Positions 32,075 to 40,456 of a stretch of 45,233 bases of DNA are shown here, piece by piece (the stretch's first letter is position 1; each line of letters begins with the position of its first letter). This DNA is from JBBRUG01 sp038247995 (GTDB lineage Bacteria > Chloroflexota > Chloroflexia > Chloroflexales > Chloroflexaceae). The stretch is from assembly GCA_038247995.1 (NCBI GenBank), contig JBBRUG010000004.1, positions 1-45,233 on the forward strand, in the 5' to 3' direction. The notes below the pieces were generated by a model. That model searched no databases. It was not told the DNA's origin and worked only from the letters and a program-made list of their open reading frames with translations. The position numbers and the translations under genes were made by a program.

Positions 32075-34918
32075 ATGGAACATCTGCCGCCTTGGCTTCG
32101 TAATTTGCCGCTTCCGCCGCGCCCTGCGTCAGCCGCCTCCGCTGCTGATGCAGTTCCGGCTTGGTTGCGCGATATCGAAGGCGCGCCCACTACGCCTCCG
32201 CCGTCTGCCGCTGCTGCCCCGCCCGATTGGTTGCCCGCCGCTGAGGCGGCCCCGGCCGGCGGTGCTGCTGCTGACGATGTGCCCGACTGGTTGCGCGATC
32301 TACAGGGCGAATTGGCATCTACTGCTGAACTTACTGCGCCGGAGCCGGCAGCATCCGACGAAGAAGTGCCTGATTGGCTGCGCGAGATTGCGGCTGAGCC
32401 GGCCCCGAAGCCTGAACCTCAAGCGGCGCGCCCCGAGCGTCCCGCACCGCCCGGCGCAACGTCGTGGCTGAAGGGACTGGCCAGCGATACGCCGCCCGCA
32501 GATGAATCGGCTCCGCCGCCCGCTGAACCAACGACAACAACATCGCGCATCCGCATGCCCGTTGGCGCTACAGATTGGCTGCGCTCAATTGGTCAGGAGA
32601 CCGAATCCTCGGCGCAAGAGTCAGCGGATGAGCCATCCGAGCCGGAACCACCTGCGGATACTGGTGAGAGTGGCGTTCCCGATTGGCTGCGCGATGTAAC
32701 GCCGGAGGAGTTGGCGAGCGCGGTTGCCGCCGATGTTCCTGATTACGAGGACGATCAGCTTGATCAAGTTGCCGGGCCGAATTGGCTTGCCGACCTTGCG
32801 GCGGAAGCCCGACCTGTCGACGAAGACTCGATCTCGGGCGCTGTTCCCGATTGGTTGGCCGATCTTACGCCGGCTGGTACCGATGCTGCGCCGAACCCGC
32901 CGCGTGGCGATGTTGGTGTGCCCAATTGGCTAACCGCCGCCGCCGATGCGGATGAAGACGAGGCCGCCCCCGATTGGTTGCGTAATCTTGCGGGCGATGC
33001 TGCCGAACCTCCTCCAAGTTCAACACCGTCTGCCGCACCTAAGCGCACTCCTGTTGATGACGTGCCAGCGTGGCTGCGTGATGCGGAAGAGCCGCCTGCA
33101 GCTTCGCTCGCCCCGGCCGCAAATGCGGATGATGTGCCGGCGTGGTTGCGCGGAGCCGAAGATGATGTAGTTGCTCCGGCAGCGGGCGCCGACGACGTGC
33201 CGGCGTGGTTGCGCGGAGCCGAAGATGATGTAGTTGCTCCGGCCGCAAATGCGGATGATGTGCCGGCGTGGTTGCGCGACGCGAAAGAGCCGCCTGCGGC
33301 ATCGCCTGCCCCGGCAGCGGGCGCCGACGACGTGCCGGCGTGGTTGCGCGAATCCGAAGACGAGGTGGTTGGTCCGCCGGCGGGCGCCGACGAAGTTCCA
33401 ACCTGGCTGCGCGACATCGCCGAGCCGACAGATACGCCACCGGCTACCGGCGCTGAGGCTTCGCGGCCGGCAGAACCTGCTGACGCCGACGTTCCGACCT
33501 GGTTACGTGATGCGATGAGCGAAGAGGCTGATCGCGAGGCGAGACAACCTGGCTCCGCAGCGCAGGCGGACATACCGAACTGGCTCAGTGATGAACTCGG
33601 TGGCGCCGACGAACCGCCCCTGCGGGCGGCAGCCCCGGCTGATCTGAACCTGCCCTCGTGGTTGCGTGGCGTCGCTGATGAGCCCGATCCAACACCGCCG
33701 CCGCCTGTGCGACCGGTACGTGCTGCCGCCGAGCCAACCCGCCGCCCGCCCGCGCCCGATGATGCTGAAGGCGACGACTTTCTGCGCGGCGCTGAGTTGC
33801 CCTCCTGGTTGCGCATGAGCGAACCTGAGCGACCAACTGAGACTGCTGAGGGTCAAGCGCTCGACTGGCTGACCCGCCTGGGTAGTTCTGAGACTGATGA
33901 ACAAGAAGATGTGGCGCCTGATGTTGCCATTGTGCCGCAGCGGCGGATCTATCAGCGCAGTAGCGAGCAACTTGAAGCCGTCGATTTGCTCAGCCGTCTG
34001 GTTCATGCACCCTACCCCACGCCCGGAGCGCTGCCTGAGCCGCAGCCGCGGACGCGCTGGCAGCAGATCGGGATCGACCGCATTCTCTATGTCGTACTCA
34101 TCCTTGCGCTGCTTGGCGGACTGCTTGTGCCCGGCCTCAGTACACCTTTTCAGACCGCAACGCCGGATGCGCCGGGCGCTGCCGAACTGCGCGAACTGAT
34201 CGGTGGCCTCGACAGCGAACAGGTGGTGCTGGTAGCGTACGAATGGGCGGCCCAACGTAGTAGTGAACTACGCCCCCTCGAAGATGCCGTCACTGAACGC
34301 CTGGTCGATCAGCAGGCAAAATTGATCATTGTCAGCACCGACTTGCAAGGCACATTGCTCTCATTCGACCGAATTGAGCCGCTGCGTGAGGCCGGCTACA
34401 ACGCAGCCGGCGGCGGCACCGACTATGTCTTGCTCGGCTATCGGCCGGGTGGTGAACTTGCCTTGCGCAGCCTGGCGCGTGATCTGCGTGGTGAGTTGGC
34501 GCGTGATTTCAACGGCAATGATGCAACCGGCAGCCTTGTCGCAACGAACCTCGATGGCAGCCCGCGCGTGAGCAGTATTCGTGATCTGGCGCTGATTGTG
34601 GTGATGGCCGACCAACCCCAGGATGTCCAGGCCTGGATGGAGCAAGTGCATCGGGTTGCGCCTACGGTGCCGATCGCTTTTGTACTGCCCCAGGAAACGC
34701 AACCGTTGGTGCAGCCGTACCTGCGCCTGCCGAATGTACACCATATTGCCGGGTTGCAGGGCGCATTGGCGCTGCGAGTCGGCGGCGCCACCGACCCCAT
34801 GCAGATCGCTCAGGCCACCGGACAGCATAACTTTGCGATTGTGATCTTTGTCGTGCTCCTGATCGGCGGTGCGGCGAGTGTGGCCATTGGTCGCGCCCGT
34901 CGGGCCAGAGAGAACTAA
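32075..34918 (+). CDS. large WLR-repeat membrane protein (third gene of operon)
   Basis: A 947-residue protein. Residues 1-610 are a Pro/Ala/Glu/Asp-rich, probably disordered region with 23 copies of a short motif, typically VPxWLRD, spaced 15-45 residues apart. Within it, 33114-33400 encodes near-identical 21-residue units (63 bp). A membrane helix follows at about 670-690 (ILYVVLILALLGGLLVPG), then a globular domain of about 220 residues (QVVLVAYEWAAQRSSELRP, LIIVSTDLQGTLLSFDRI) and a final helix at about 920-940 (FAIVIFVVLLIGGAASVAIG). The acidic-aromatic motifs look like multivalent docking peptides, but no partner is known. No good ribosome binding site; the ATG at 32075 begins with another copy of the motif. 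Confidence 0.8.
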   Translation: MEHLPPWLRNLPLPPRPASAASAADAVPAWLRDIEGAPTTPPPSAAAAPPDWLPAAEAAPAGGAAADDVPDWLRDLQGELASTAELTAPEPAASDEEVPDWLREIAAEPAPKPEPQAARPERPAPPGATSWLKGLASDTPPADESAPPPAEPTTTTSRIRMPVGATDWLRSIGQETESSAQESADEPSEPEPPADTGESGVPDWLRDVTPEELASAVAADVPDYEDDQLDQVAGPNWLADLAAEARPVDEDSISGAVPDWLADLTPAGTDAAPNPPRGDVGVPNWLTAAADADEDEAAPDWLRNLAGDAAEPPPSSTPSAAPKRTPVDDVPAWLRDAEEPPAASLAPAANADDVPAWLRGAEDDVVAPAAGADDVPAWLRGAEDDVVAPAANADDVPAWLRDAKEPPAASPAPAAGADDVPAWLRESEDEVVGPPAGADEVPTWLRDIAEPTDTPPATGAEASRPAEPADADVPTWLRDAMSEEADREARQPGSAAQADIPNWLSDELGGADEPPLRAAAPADLNLPSWLRGVADEPDPTPPPPVRPVRAAAEPTRRPPAPDDAEGDDFLRGAELPSWLRMSEPERPTETAEGQALDWLTRLGSSETDEQEDVAPDVAIVPQRRIYQRSSEQLEAVDLLSRLVHAPYPTPGALPEPQPRTRWQQIGIDRILYVVLILALLGGLLVPGLSTPFQTATPDAPGAAELRELIGGLDSEQVVLVAYEWAAQRSSELRPLEDAVTERLVDQQAKLIIVSTDLQGTLLSFDRIEPLREAGYNAAGGGTDYVLLGYRPGGELALRSLARDLRGELARDFNGNDATGSLVATNLDGSPRVSSIRDLALIVVMADQPQDVQAWMEQVHRVAPTVPIAFVLPQETQPLVQPYLRLPNVHHIAGLQGALALRVGGATDPMQIAQATGQHNFAIVIFVVLLIGGAASVAIGRARRAREN
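33114..33420 (+). repeat. 63-bp coding repeat in the WLR protein
   Basis: Consecutive near-identical units encoding DDVPAWLRGAEDDVV and a Pro/Ala/Gly spacer (21 residues). Two copies (about 33132-33257) are almost identical in DNA, and later copies diverge. Recent expansion by slippage or recombination is likely. Confidence 0.8.
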
Positions 34919-34921
34919 CCT

Positions 34922-35584
34922 GTGCCAGCCGACGCGTTTACAACCCTGATCACTGGCCTGATCGCCGTGGTGCTGACGCTCCTGGTGTTCAGTCGGCTGT
35001 TTGGCGACAACCTGGTCTTCCGTTTTGTGCAATACCTGTTTGTCGGCGTCTCGCTAGGCTATGCGTTTGTGGTGGTCTACCACCAGGTGTTGCGCCCGAA
35101 TGTACTCACCACCCTCCGCGATGTGGGCGATCCGGTGCTGCTTGGCTTGCGGGTTCTGCCGTTTCTACTTGGGCTCTTGCTGCTGGCCCGCGTAACCGGG
35201 CGCCAGAATGTTTCGTGGTTGGCAAATATTCCTCTGGCGCTCCTCTTCGGCGTGGCTACGGCGTTGGCCGTCGGCGGAGCGCTAGCGGGCACGCTGATCC
35301 CCCAACTGCTCGATACGGCTCGCCCGGTGCAGGCCGACCCCCTCAACTTGATCGGGTCGATCGTGTTAGTTCTGGGTGTGGTAGCAACCCTTTGCTACTT
35401 TTATTTTACAGTGCCGCGAAATACCGCACAGGGACGCATCGTGGCGGTGGGCGCCAGAGTAGGCCGCTGGTTGCTGATGATCGCCTTTGGCTTCTTTCTG
35501 GCGGGTGGCCTGATCACTTACATTACGGCGCTCAATGATCGGCTTGAGTTTATTGTGAATTTTCTCCGTGCGCCGTTGGGCTGA
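34922..35584 (+). CDS. polytopic membrane protein of unknown function (fourth gene of operon)
   Basis: A 220-residue protein with about six membrane helices (near 8-25, 33-55, 76-90, 100-122, 143-163 and 180-202). The N-terminal stretch FRFVQYLFVGVSLGYAFVVVYHQVL is distinctive. No family recognised. It starts with GTG at 34922, 3 nt after the preceding stop, and its own stop lies directly before the next ATG at 35585. This tight packing argues for stoichiometric production with the WLR-repeat protein and the ASKHA ATPase. Confidence 0.75.
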   Translation: MPADAFTTLITGLIAVVLTLLVFSRLFGDNLVFRFVQYLFVGVSLGYAFVVVYHQVLRPNVLTTLRDVGDPVLLGLRVLPFLLGLLLLARVTGRQNVSWLANIPLALLFGVATALAVGGALAGTLIPQLLDTARPVQADPLNLIGSIVLVLGVVATLCYFYFTVPRNTAQGRIVAVGARVGRWLLMIAFGFFLAGGLITYITALNDRLEFIVNFLRAPLG

Positions 35585-37699
35585 ATGGACAGGAATGTTA
35601 TGACAGCAACGATCGGGGCTGTGCTGGTCGCCGAGATCGGCAGCCTGACGACGCGCGTCACACTGGTTGATGATGTAGATGGCGAAAGCCGCATGGTTGG
35701 CCATGCCGAAACGAGCAGCAGTGTTGAGCCGCCCTTTCAGAATGCGCTCTATGCGATCCTGGAGGCGGCAGCGCGTCTGGCTGAAATGACCGGGCGGCAG
35801 CTTCTGCGCGACGGCCAACTTATTATGCCCCAGACGGCTGATGGCGATGGGGTCAATCAACTCGTTGCGGTGACGAGCGCCGCCGGGCCGATGAGTGTCG
35901 TGCTGACGGCAATTGCGGGCGATGTATCGGCGCGTAGCGCTACGCATGCCATCCGGGCAACCTACACCGCCCTGCTCCAGGTGGTAACGCTCGACGACGC
36001 CGCCGAGCAGCCTGCGCTGAGCGCCGGCGAACTCTCGTGGATCGAGCGGCAGGTTCAAGCGTTGCTCAACCTGCGCCCTGATGCCGTCGTGATTGCCGGC
36101 GGCCTGGAAGGGGGGGCCGTTGATGCCGTCAACCGGCTCGCGCATATTGTGGGCTTGACGGCCTTGAGTACTTCGGTCGATCCGAGTGGCCAGCAGCGGC
36201 AACAGATCACGGCCCGCCCCGTGATCTACGCCGGCAATAGCAACGCCCACGATCGGGTGGTAGCGGCGCTCTCGGATCGGGCGGAAATCTCGGTTGCCGA
36301 TAATGTCCGCCCAGCGCTGGATCGGGAAAATCTCGATCCCACCCGGCGTGAGATCAGTCGGCTGTATGAAAAACAGATCCTGCCGCGCCTGCCCGGCATT
36401 GCTGTACTCCGGCGCATGAGCCGTACCGGTGTGCGTACCGTATGTGATGTGACGGGCCTGATGACGCGTTTTGTCGCTGAGCGGTATGGGCGGCGTTTAC
36501 TCGTTGTCGATGTTGGTGCGGCAAGTAGCGCTGCGTATTGGGCGGCGCCGGGGCGCTATCAATTGGCTGTCCTGGGCACCGAGGGCGTCGGTTATGGGCT
36601 GCCGCAGGTGCTCAACGCCAGCGGGATCGCGGCCATTCAACGTTGGTTGCCGTTTGCCATGGATGGGCAAGCGATCCAGCAGCGGATCTTGAATAAGGTG
36701 TTGCGCCCGCAGACTTTGCCGGCCTCACGCGAAGATCTGTACCTTGACCATGCCCTGGCACGCGAAGCGCTGATCCACGCCGTGCATGCGCTTGGTGAGC
36801 AAGGTGTTGTGAACGCGCAGCGTGAACAGGAACCAGTGCTGGAATATGATTGGGTGATCGCCGGTGGCGGTGTGCTGGCCCATGCGCCCAATCCAGGGTT
36901 GGCCTTACTCGCGGTGCTCGATGCCTTGCAGTTTACCGGCGATCAAAGCGCGCCGCTCTTTGATGTCCACCTTGATATCCTTGGCTTGTTGGTGGCCTGC
37001 GGTGGGTTGGCGAGCCTCGACCCTGATCTGGCAGTGACGCTGTTCGACCGCGATCTGCTGGGAAATATGCCGCTGGCAACTTGTGTGATCCCCCGCAGCG
37101 AGGGGCGGATTGGTGAAGTCGCCTTGGAGGTCGAGCTTGGCATCGTTGGTGGGCGCACGGAACGCCGAACGGTGCGTCACGGTGAGCTTGTGCGCCTGGC
37201 TTTGCCGCAGGGTCGTTTTGGGCACGTTACTTTGCGTCCGGCGTCCGGCGTGCGGATCGGCAAGGCTGAGCCCGGCGAAGAAGTGCCGTCTGATTTGGGC
37301 CAGATTAAGGGCAGTGCGCTGGGAATTGTGATCGATGCGCGTGGCCGACCGCTCGCGTTCGCTGCTGATGCGCGCGAACAGCGCAAGCGGCTCTGGTCGT
37401 GGCTTGTGGCCCTTGGCGCTGAGACGGGAGCCAACCCGGATCAGGAAGCTTCACCGGCGGTTGAAGCGTTATTGGGCCGGGAAGCCGTGACGACGGCAGT
37501 GCCGGAGCCAATGGTTGTGGGTACAACCGAGGCAACGCCTGCGCCAAGCCGTGGGCGGCGGATCTCGCTCGACGAGTTGGCGGGTGTGGAGGAGCCCGAG
37601 GTCCCGGCAGCACCGCCGCCCGAGGATGACCTTGCGCAGTTGCGGCAGACTGTGGAAACGCCGAAGCGGCGCGGGTTCTTCAGGCGGGGGAAAGAGTAG
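35585..37699 (+). CDS. glutamate mutase L (MutL/GlmL)-like ASKHA ATPase (fifth gene of operon)
   Basis: A 704-residue protein of the MutL/GlmL family. The N-terminal phosphate-1 motif VLVAEIGSLTTRVTLVDDV is typical of the actin/HSP70/sugar-kinase (ASKHA) ATPase superfamily. Other blocks are AVTSAAGPMSVVLTAI, DAVVIAGGLEGGAVDAV, LVVDVGAASSAAYW (phosphate 2) and WVIAGGGVLAHAPNPG (adenosine). The family was named from the glutamate mutase operon, where a reactivase role is assumed, but no glutamate mutase subunits are present here. The last 100 residues are a Pro/Glu-rich tail ending in RRGFFRRGKE. Start 35585 touches the previous stop; ATG 35600, preceded by AGGA, is an alternative. Confidence 0.85.
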   Translation: MDRNVMTATIGAVLVAEIGSLTTRVTLVDDVDGESRMVGHAETSSSVEPPFQNALYAILEAAARLAEMTGRQLLRDGQLIMPQTADGDGVNQLVAVTSAAGPMSVVLTAIAGDVSARSATHAIRATYTALLQVVTLDDAAEQPALSAGELSWIERQVQALLNLRPDAVVIAGGLEGGAVDAVNRLAHIVGLTALSTSVDPSGQQRQQITARPVIYAGNSNAHDRVVAALSDRAEISVADNVRPALDRENLDPTRREISRLYEKQILPRLPGIAVLRRMSRTGVRTVCDVTGLMTRFVAERYGRRLLVVDVGAASSAAYWAAPGRYQLAVLGTEGVGYGLPQVLNASGIAAIQRWLPFAMDGQAIQQRILNKVLRPQTLPASREDLYLDHALAREALIHAVHALGEQGVVNAQREQEPVLEYDWVIAGGGVLAHAPNPGLALLAVLDALQFTGDQSAPLFDVHLDILGLLVACGGLASLDPDLAVTLFDRDLLGNMPLATCVIPRSEGRIGEVALEVELGIVGGRTERRTVRHGELVRLALPQGRFGHVTLRPASGVRIGKAEPGEEVPSDLGQIKGSALGIVIDARGRPLAFAADAREQRKRLWSWLVALGAETGANPDQEASPAVEALLGREAVTTAVPEPMVVGTTEATPAPSRGRRISLDELAGVEEPEVPAAPPPEDDLAQLRQTVETPKRRGFFRRGKE

Positions 37700-37716
37700 A
37701 GGCGACGGCGTGGGGA

Positions 37717-37740
37717 AAGGGCGCGTCACAACGCGCCCTT
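37717..37740 (+). terminator. hairpin after the ASKHA gene
   Basis: A perfect 10-bp stem (37717-37726 with 37731-37740) with a CACA loop, ending in two T residues, 18 nt after the stop codon of the five-gene operon. Confidence 0.6.
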
Positions 37741-37765
37741 ACGCAATCCAGATGGTATTCGGGAG

Positions 37766-37785
37766 GGGCGCGCTACAACGCGCCC
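37766..37785 (-). terminator. hairpin after the cyclophilin gene
   Basis: A 7-bp GC stem (37766-37772 with 37779-37785), related in sequence to the hairpin 40 bp away. It directly abuts the stop codon of the converging cyclophilin gene. Confidence 0.5.
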
Positions 37786-38523
37786 TTACGATTCGCTGAT
37801 TGTGATACCGAGAATCGTTTCGCCGGGCGCGCCAAGATCGGCGGGGTTGTCGGGGTCGCGCAATGGGATGCCGTCAACGATCGCCTGGCCCTCAATCACG
37901 CGGCCAAAGATAGTGTACTCGCCGCTGAGCCATTCAGCAGCAGCGGTGGTAATGAAGAACTGCGAACCGGCGCTGTCGGGGTCATTCGAGCGCGCCATCG
38001 CGAGCATGCCGGGGCTGTCGAAGCCGATTGCGTCGGAGAACTCGCCGGGTACCGAATAGCCGGGGCCGCCGGTGCCGGTGCCGAGCGGGTCGCCGCCCTG
38101 GGCCATAAAGCCGGGCAGCACACGATGCCAGGTCAGGCCGTTATAAAAGTTCTCGCCGGCCAGGAAGACGAAGCTATTGACCGTCTGCGGCGCAATGTCG
38201 GGCAGAAGTTCGACCACAATGTCGCCACGCGGTGTCGTAATCGTTGCCGTATAGTTGCCCGCCGGATCGATCGTCATCGGCGGCAGCGCGCTGTAACTGC
38301 GGGTCGCCGGTTGCGGGAAATCCGTTGTAGTAGCGCCGGTGTTTGGCGCTGCGGCGCCATCGGCAGCCGGAACCGCTGTGGGCGCGGTAGCGGTGGTCTG
38401 CCCGGCGCTGAAACTAATTACCAGCGCGGCAATAATGCCCACGACGAGCAGCACGACGGCGACGGCAATAATACCGGGCGCCGCAGTGGTTTTGGGTTGG
38501 GGGTTCGGACGAGATTGGCTCAC
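37786..38523 (-). CDS. peptidyl-prolyl cis-trans isomerase, cyclophilin type, membrane-anchored
   Basis: A 245-residue cyclophilin. A polar N-terminus, one membrane helix at 17-39 (GIIAVAVVLLVVGIIAALVI) and an Ala/Pro/Thr-rich linker place the catalytic domain (about 85-240) outside the membrane. The domain shows TPRGDIVVELLPDIAPQTVNSFV, FYNGLTWHRVLPGFMAQGGDP with the catalytic-loop Arg, and GSQFFITTA. It would catalyse proline isomerisation in exported proteins. The start is GTG 38523, supported by GAGGT 6 nt upstream. It converges on the five-gene operon and diverges from endonuclease III. Confidence 0.94.
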   Translation of the reverse strand: MSQSRPNPQPKTTAAPGIIAVAVVLLVVGIIAALVISFSAGQTTATAPTAVPAADGAAAPNTGATTTDFPQPATRSYSALPPMTIDPAGNYTATITTPRGDIVVELLPDIAPQTVNSFVFLAGENFYNGLTWHRVLPGFMAQGGDPLGTGTGGPGYSVPGEFSDAIGFDSPGMLAMARSNDPDSAGSQFFITTAAAEWLSGEYTIFGRVIEGQAIVDGIPLRDPDNPADLGAPGETILGITISES

Positions 38524-38636
38524 AGGTTTACCTCAATTGGCTATGGGGAATCTTTAGCGGGGCGCGCCAAAACACGCCCGAGGCATTATAGAATGGAGGA
38601 ATGTAAAACGCAAAGATTCAGAAGTCGGAATTCGAT

Positions 38637-39311
38637 ATGAACCCAACCAAGATCAATGCGCCGAAGGTGGAGTTCGTGCATACGCTGCTCGCTGAGCACT
38701 ACGGGCCGCGCGTGTGGCGCGGGCGACGTGATCCGCTGGGCGAGTTGATTATGACCATTTTGTCGCAGAATACGACTGATCGCAACAGTGGGCGGGCATA
38801 CAGCGAGTTGCGGCGGCGGTTTCCTGATTGGCAAGCTGTGATCGATGCGCCGACGGCGGAAGTCTACGCAGCCATTCAGCCGGCGGGCCTGGGCAATGTG
38901 AAGGCGCCGCGGATTCAGCGGACGCTTGAGGCGATCCAGGAGCGCACCGGTGCGCTCAGCCTGGATCAACTCGATAGCATGTCGATGGAAGATGCGCGTG
39001 CGTGGCTGCTCAGCCTTTCCGGCGTCGGGCCGAAGACGGCGGCCTGTGTGTTGCTCTTTGCGCTCGGCAAGCCGGCCTTGCCCGTCGATACCCATGTGCA
39101 TCGGGTAAGCCTGCGGTTGGGCTTGATCGCACCGCAGGTTAGCGCCGAACAGGCTCACGCGCTGCTTGAAGCTGCGTTGCCGCCCGATGCCGTTTACGCT
39201 TTTCACCTCAATCTGATTCAGCATGGCCGTCTGATATGCCACGCCCGGCGGCCCGAATGCGGTCGCTGTCCTTTGACCGAGCATTGCGATTTTTATACAG
39301 CAGCATCATAG
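38637..39311 (+). CDS. nth: endonuclease III (DNA glycosylase/AP lyase)
   Basis: A 224-residue endonuclease III-like glycosylase of base-excision repair, removing oxidised pyrimidines and cutting at abasic sites. The helix-hairpin-helix LSGVGPKTAACVLL carries the catalytic Lys133, and PVDTHVHRVS carries the catalytic Asp151. The iron-sulfur cluster ligands are Cys201-x6-Cys208-x2-Cys211-x5-Cys217, the canonical spacing. All key residues for a bifunctional enzyme are present. No strong ribosome binding site before the ATG. It is a single gene with 90 nt to the next coding region. Confidence 0.95.
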   Translation: MNPTKINAPKVEFVHTLLAEHYGPRVWRGRRDPLGELIMTILSQNTTDRNSGRAYSELRRRFPDWQAVIDAPTAEVYAAIQPAGLGNVKAPRIQRTLEAIQERTGALSLDQLDSMSMEDARAWLLSLSGVGPKTAACVLLFALGKPALPVDTHVHRVSLRLGLIAPQVSAEQAHALLEAALPPDAVYAFHLNLIQHGRLICHARRPECGRCPLTEHCDFYTAAS

Positions 39312-39345
39312 GAAAGCAGGATTCGTAAATCATGCTCCCCTACAG

Positions 39346-39374
39346 TTGCGACGACTGCAACGATTCGGTATACT
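39346..39374 (+). promoter_or_regulatory. promoter of the TIGR03943-like gene
   Basis: TTGCGA (39346-39351), a 17-bp spacer and TATACT (39369-39374), 27 bp before the ATG at 39401. The AAAGGAG ribosome binding site lies between them. Confidence 0.65.
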
Positions 39375-39400
39375 GCCGTCGCACCGTAAAGGAGATCTTG

Positions 39401-40126
39401 ATGGCTGTTTCGCCCCGTCCCGCTGCGCGCCCGATCAACTATATGGCCCTCTTTGAGGTTCTGTTGCTTGGCGGTACTGCTACGCTATTGCTTGTAAAGT
39501 GGTTGCGCGGCCAGCTCAGCTTTTATATTCACCCGCGCTACGATGCCCTGATGGTTGTCGCTGCCGTTGTGCTGTTGCTGATGGCCGTAGCGCATTTACG
39601 CGATGTGTTTAGTGGGCGGCCGCCGCATGGATCGCGCTGGTTTTATTTGTTGCTGGCTGTGCCGTTATTGCTTGGCACGCTCGTGCCCGCCCGCCCGCTG
39701 GGCGCTGATACACTCGCCGGACGCGAGGTAGATCTGACGGCGGCCGGGGCGGTTTCGGCACGGCGCGAAATTACCGGCGATCCGGTGAATTGGAATTTGT
39801 TGGAATGGGCTACCGCGCTCACATTGCGTGGCGATGAGTTGGCCGGCAGCAACGCCGATGTCGTTGGCTTTGTGTTCAACGATGAGGCACTTGGCGCCGA
39901 TGGTTTTTATGTTGTGCGCTATGTGGTCACCTGTTGTGCTGCTGATGGCGCCGGCGTCGGTTTGCCGGTGATCTGGCCCGATGGCGCCAGCCTCAGCGAG
40001 GATAGCTGGGTGCGCGTGCGCGGAACCGTAGAACTTGCTGAACTAGGCGGTAGCCAACAGCCCGCTCTGCGTGCCGAAACCGTCGAGCCTGTCGATCAGC
40101 CGGCCAGTCCGTATCTCTATCCGTAG
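39401..40126 (+). CDS. TIGR03943/YcgQ-like membrane protein
   Basis: A 241-residue protein with three or four N-terminal membrane helices (about 13-32, 47-65, 78-98) and a beta-rich C-terminal domain containing VVRYVVTCCAADGAGVGLPV. This Cys-Cys segment is typical of the TIGR03943/DUF1980 family. Such proteins are usually paired with a DUF318 permease (YraQ/YcgR), which is not present here. The ATG at 39401 is firmly supported by AAAGGAG at 7-nt spacing and by the promoter. The open frame 23 codons further upstream overlaps the promoter and is not coding. The 15-bp repeat array begins directly at the stop codon. Confidence 0.82.
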   Translation: MAVSPRPAARPINYMALFEVLLLGGTATLLLVKWLRGQLSFYIHPRYDALMVVAAVVLLLMAVAHLRDVFSGRPPHGSRWFYLLLAVPLLLGTLVPARPLGADTLAGREVDLTAAGAVSARREITGDPVNWNLLEWATALTLRGDELAGSNADVVGFVFNDEALGADGFYVVRYVVTCCAADGAGVGLPVIWPDGASLSEDSWVRVRGTVELAELGGSQQPALRAETVEPVDQPASPYLYP

Positions 40127-40127
40127 A

Positions 40128-40395
40128 CAGTCTGGCAGTCTCCAGTCTGGCAGTCTCCAGTCTGGCAGTTTGGCAGTCTCCAGTTTGGCAGTCTCCAGTT
40201 TGGCAGTCTCCAGTCTGGCAGTCTCCAGTCTGGCAGTCTCCAGTCTGGCAGTCTCCAGTCTGGCAGTCTCCAGTTTGGCAGTCTCCAGTCTGGCAGTTTG
40301 GCAGTCTCCAGTCTCCAGTCTCCAGTCTGGCAGTTTGGCAGTCTCCAGTCTGGCAGTCTCCAGTCTGGCAGTCTCCAGTCTGGCAGTCTCCAGTT
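40128..40395. repeat. AGTCTGGCAGTCTCC 15-bp tandem array
   Basis: About 18 copies of a 15-bp unit (AGTCTGGCAGTCTCC, with TTTGGC variants and some half-units) fill the space between the TIGR03943-like gene and the next PD40 gene. A fragment with the same words (GGCAGTCTGACAGTCTGGCA) lies at 1034-1053. 40396-40456 holds no gene, only a CAACACGCAACACGCAA motif. Confidence 0.92.
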
Positions 40396-40456
40396 CGCAG
40401 TACGGCTTAATTGAAGTTTATAGGCAACACGCAACACGCAAGTTATTGGTTATTAA

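Noticed and set aside
32764..33816. 350-codon antisense frame across the WLR-repeat gene
   Set aside because: Composition is Ser/Gly/Ala low complexity created by the repeat on the coding strand.
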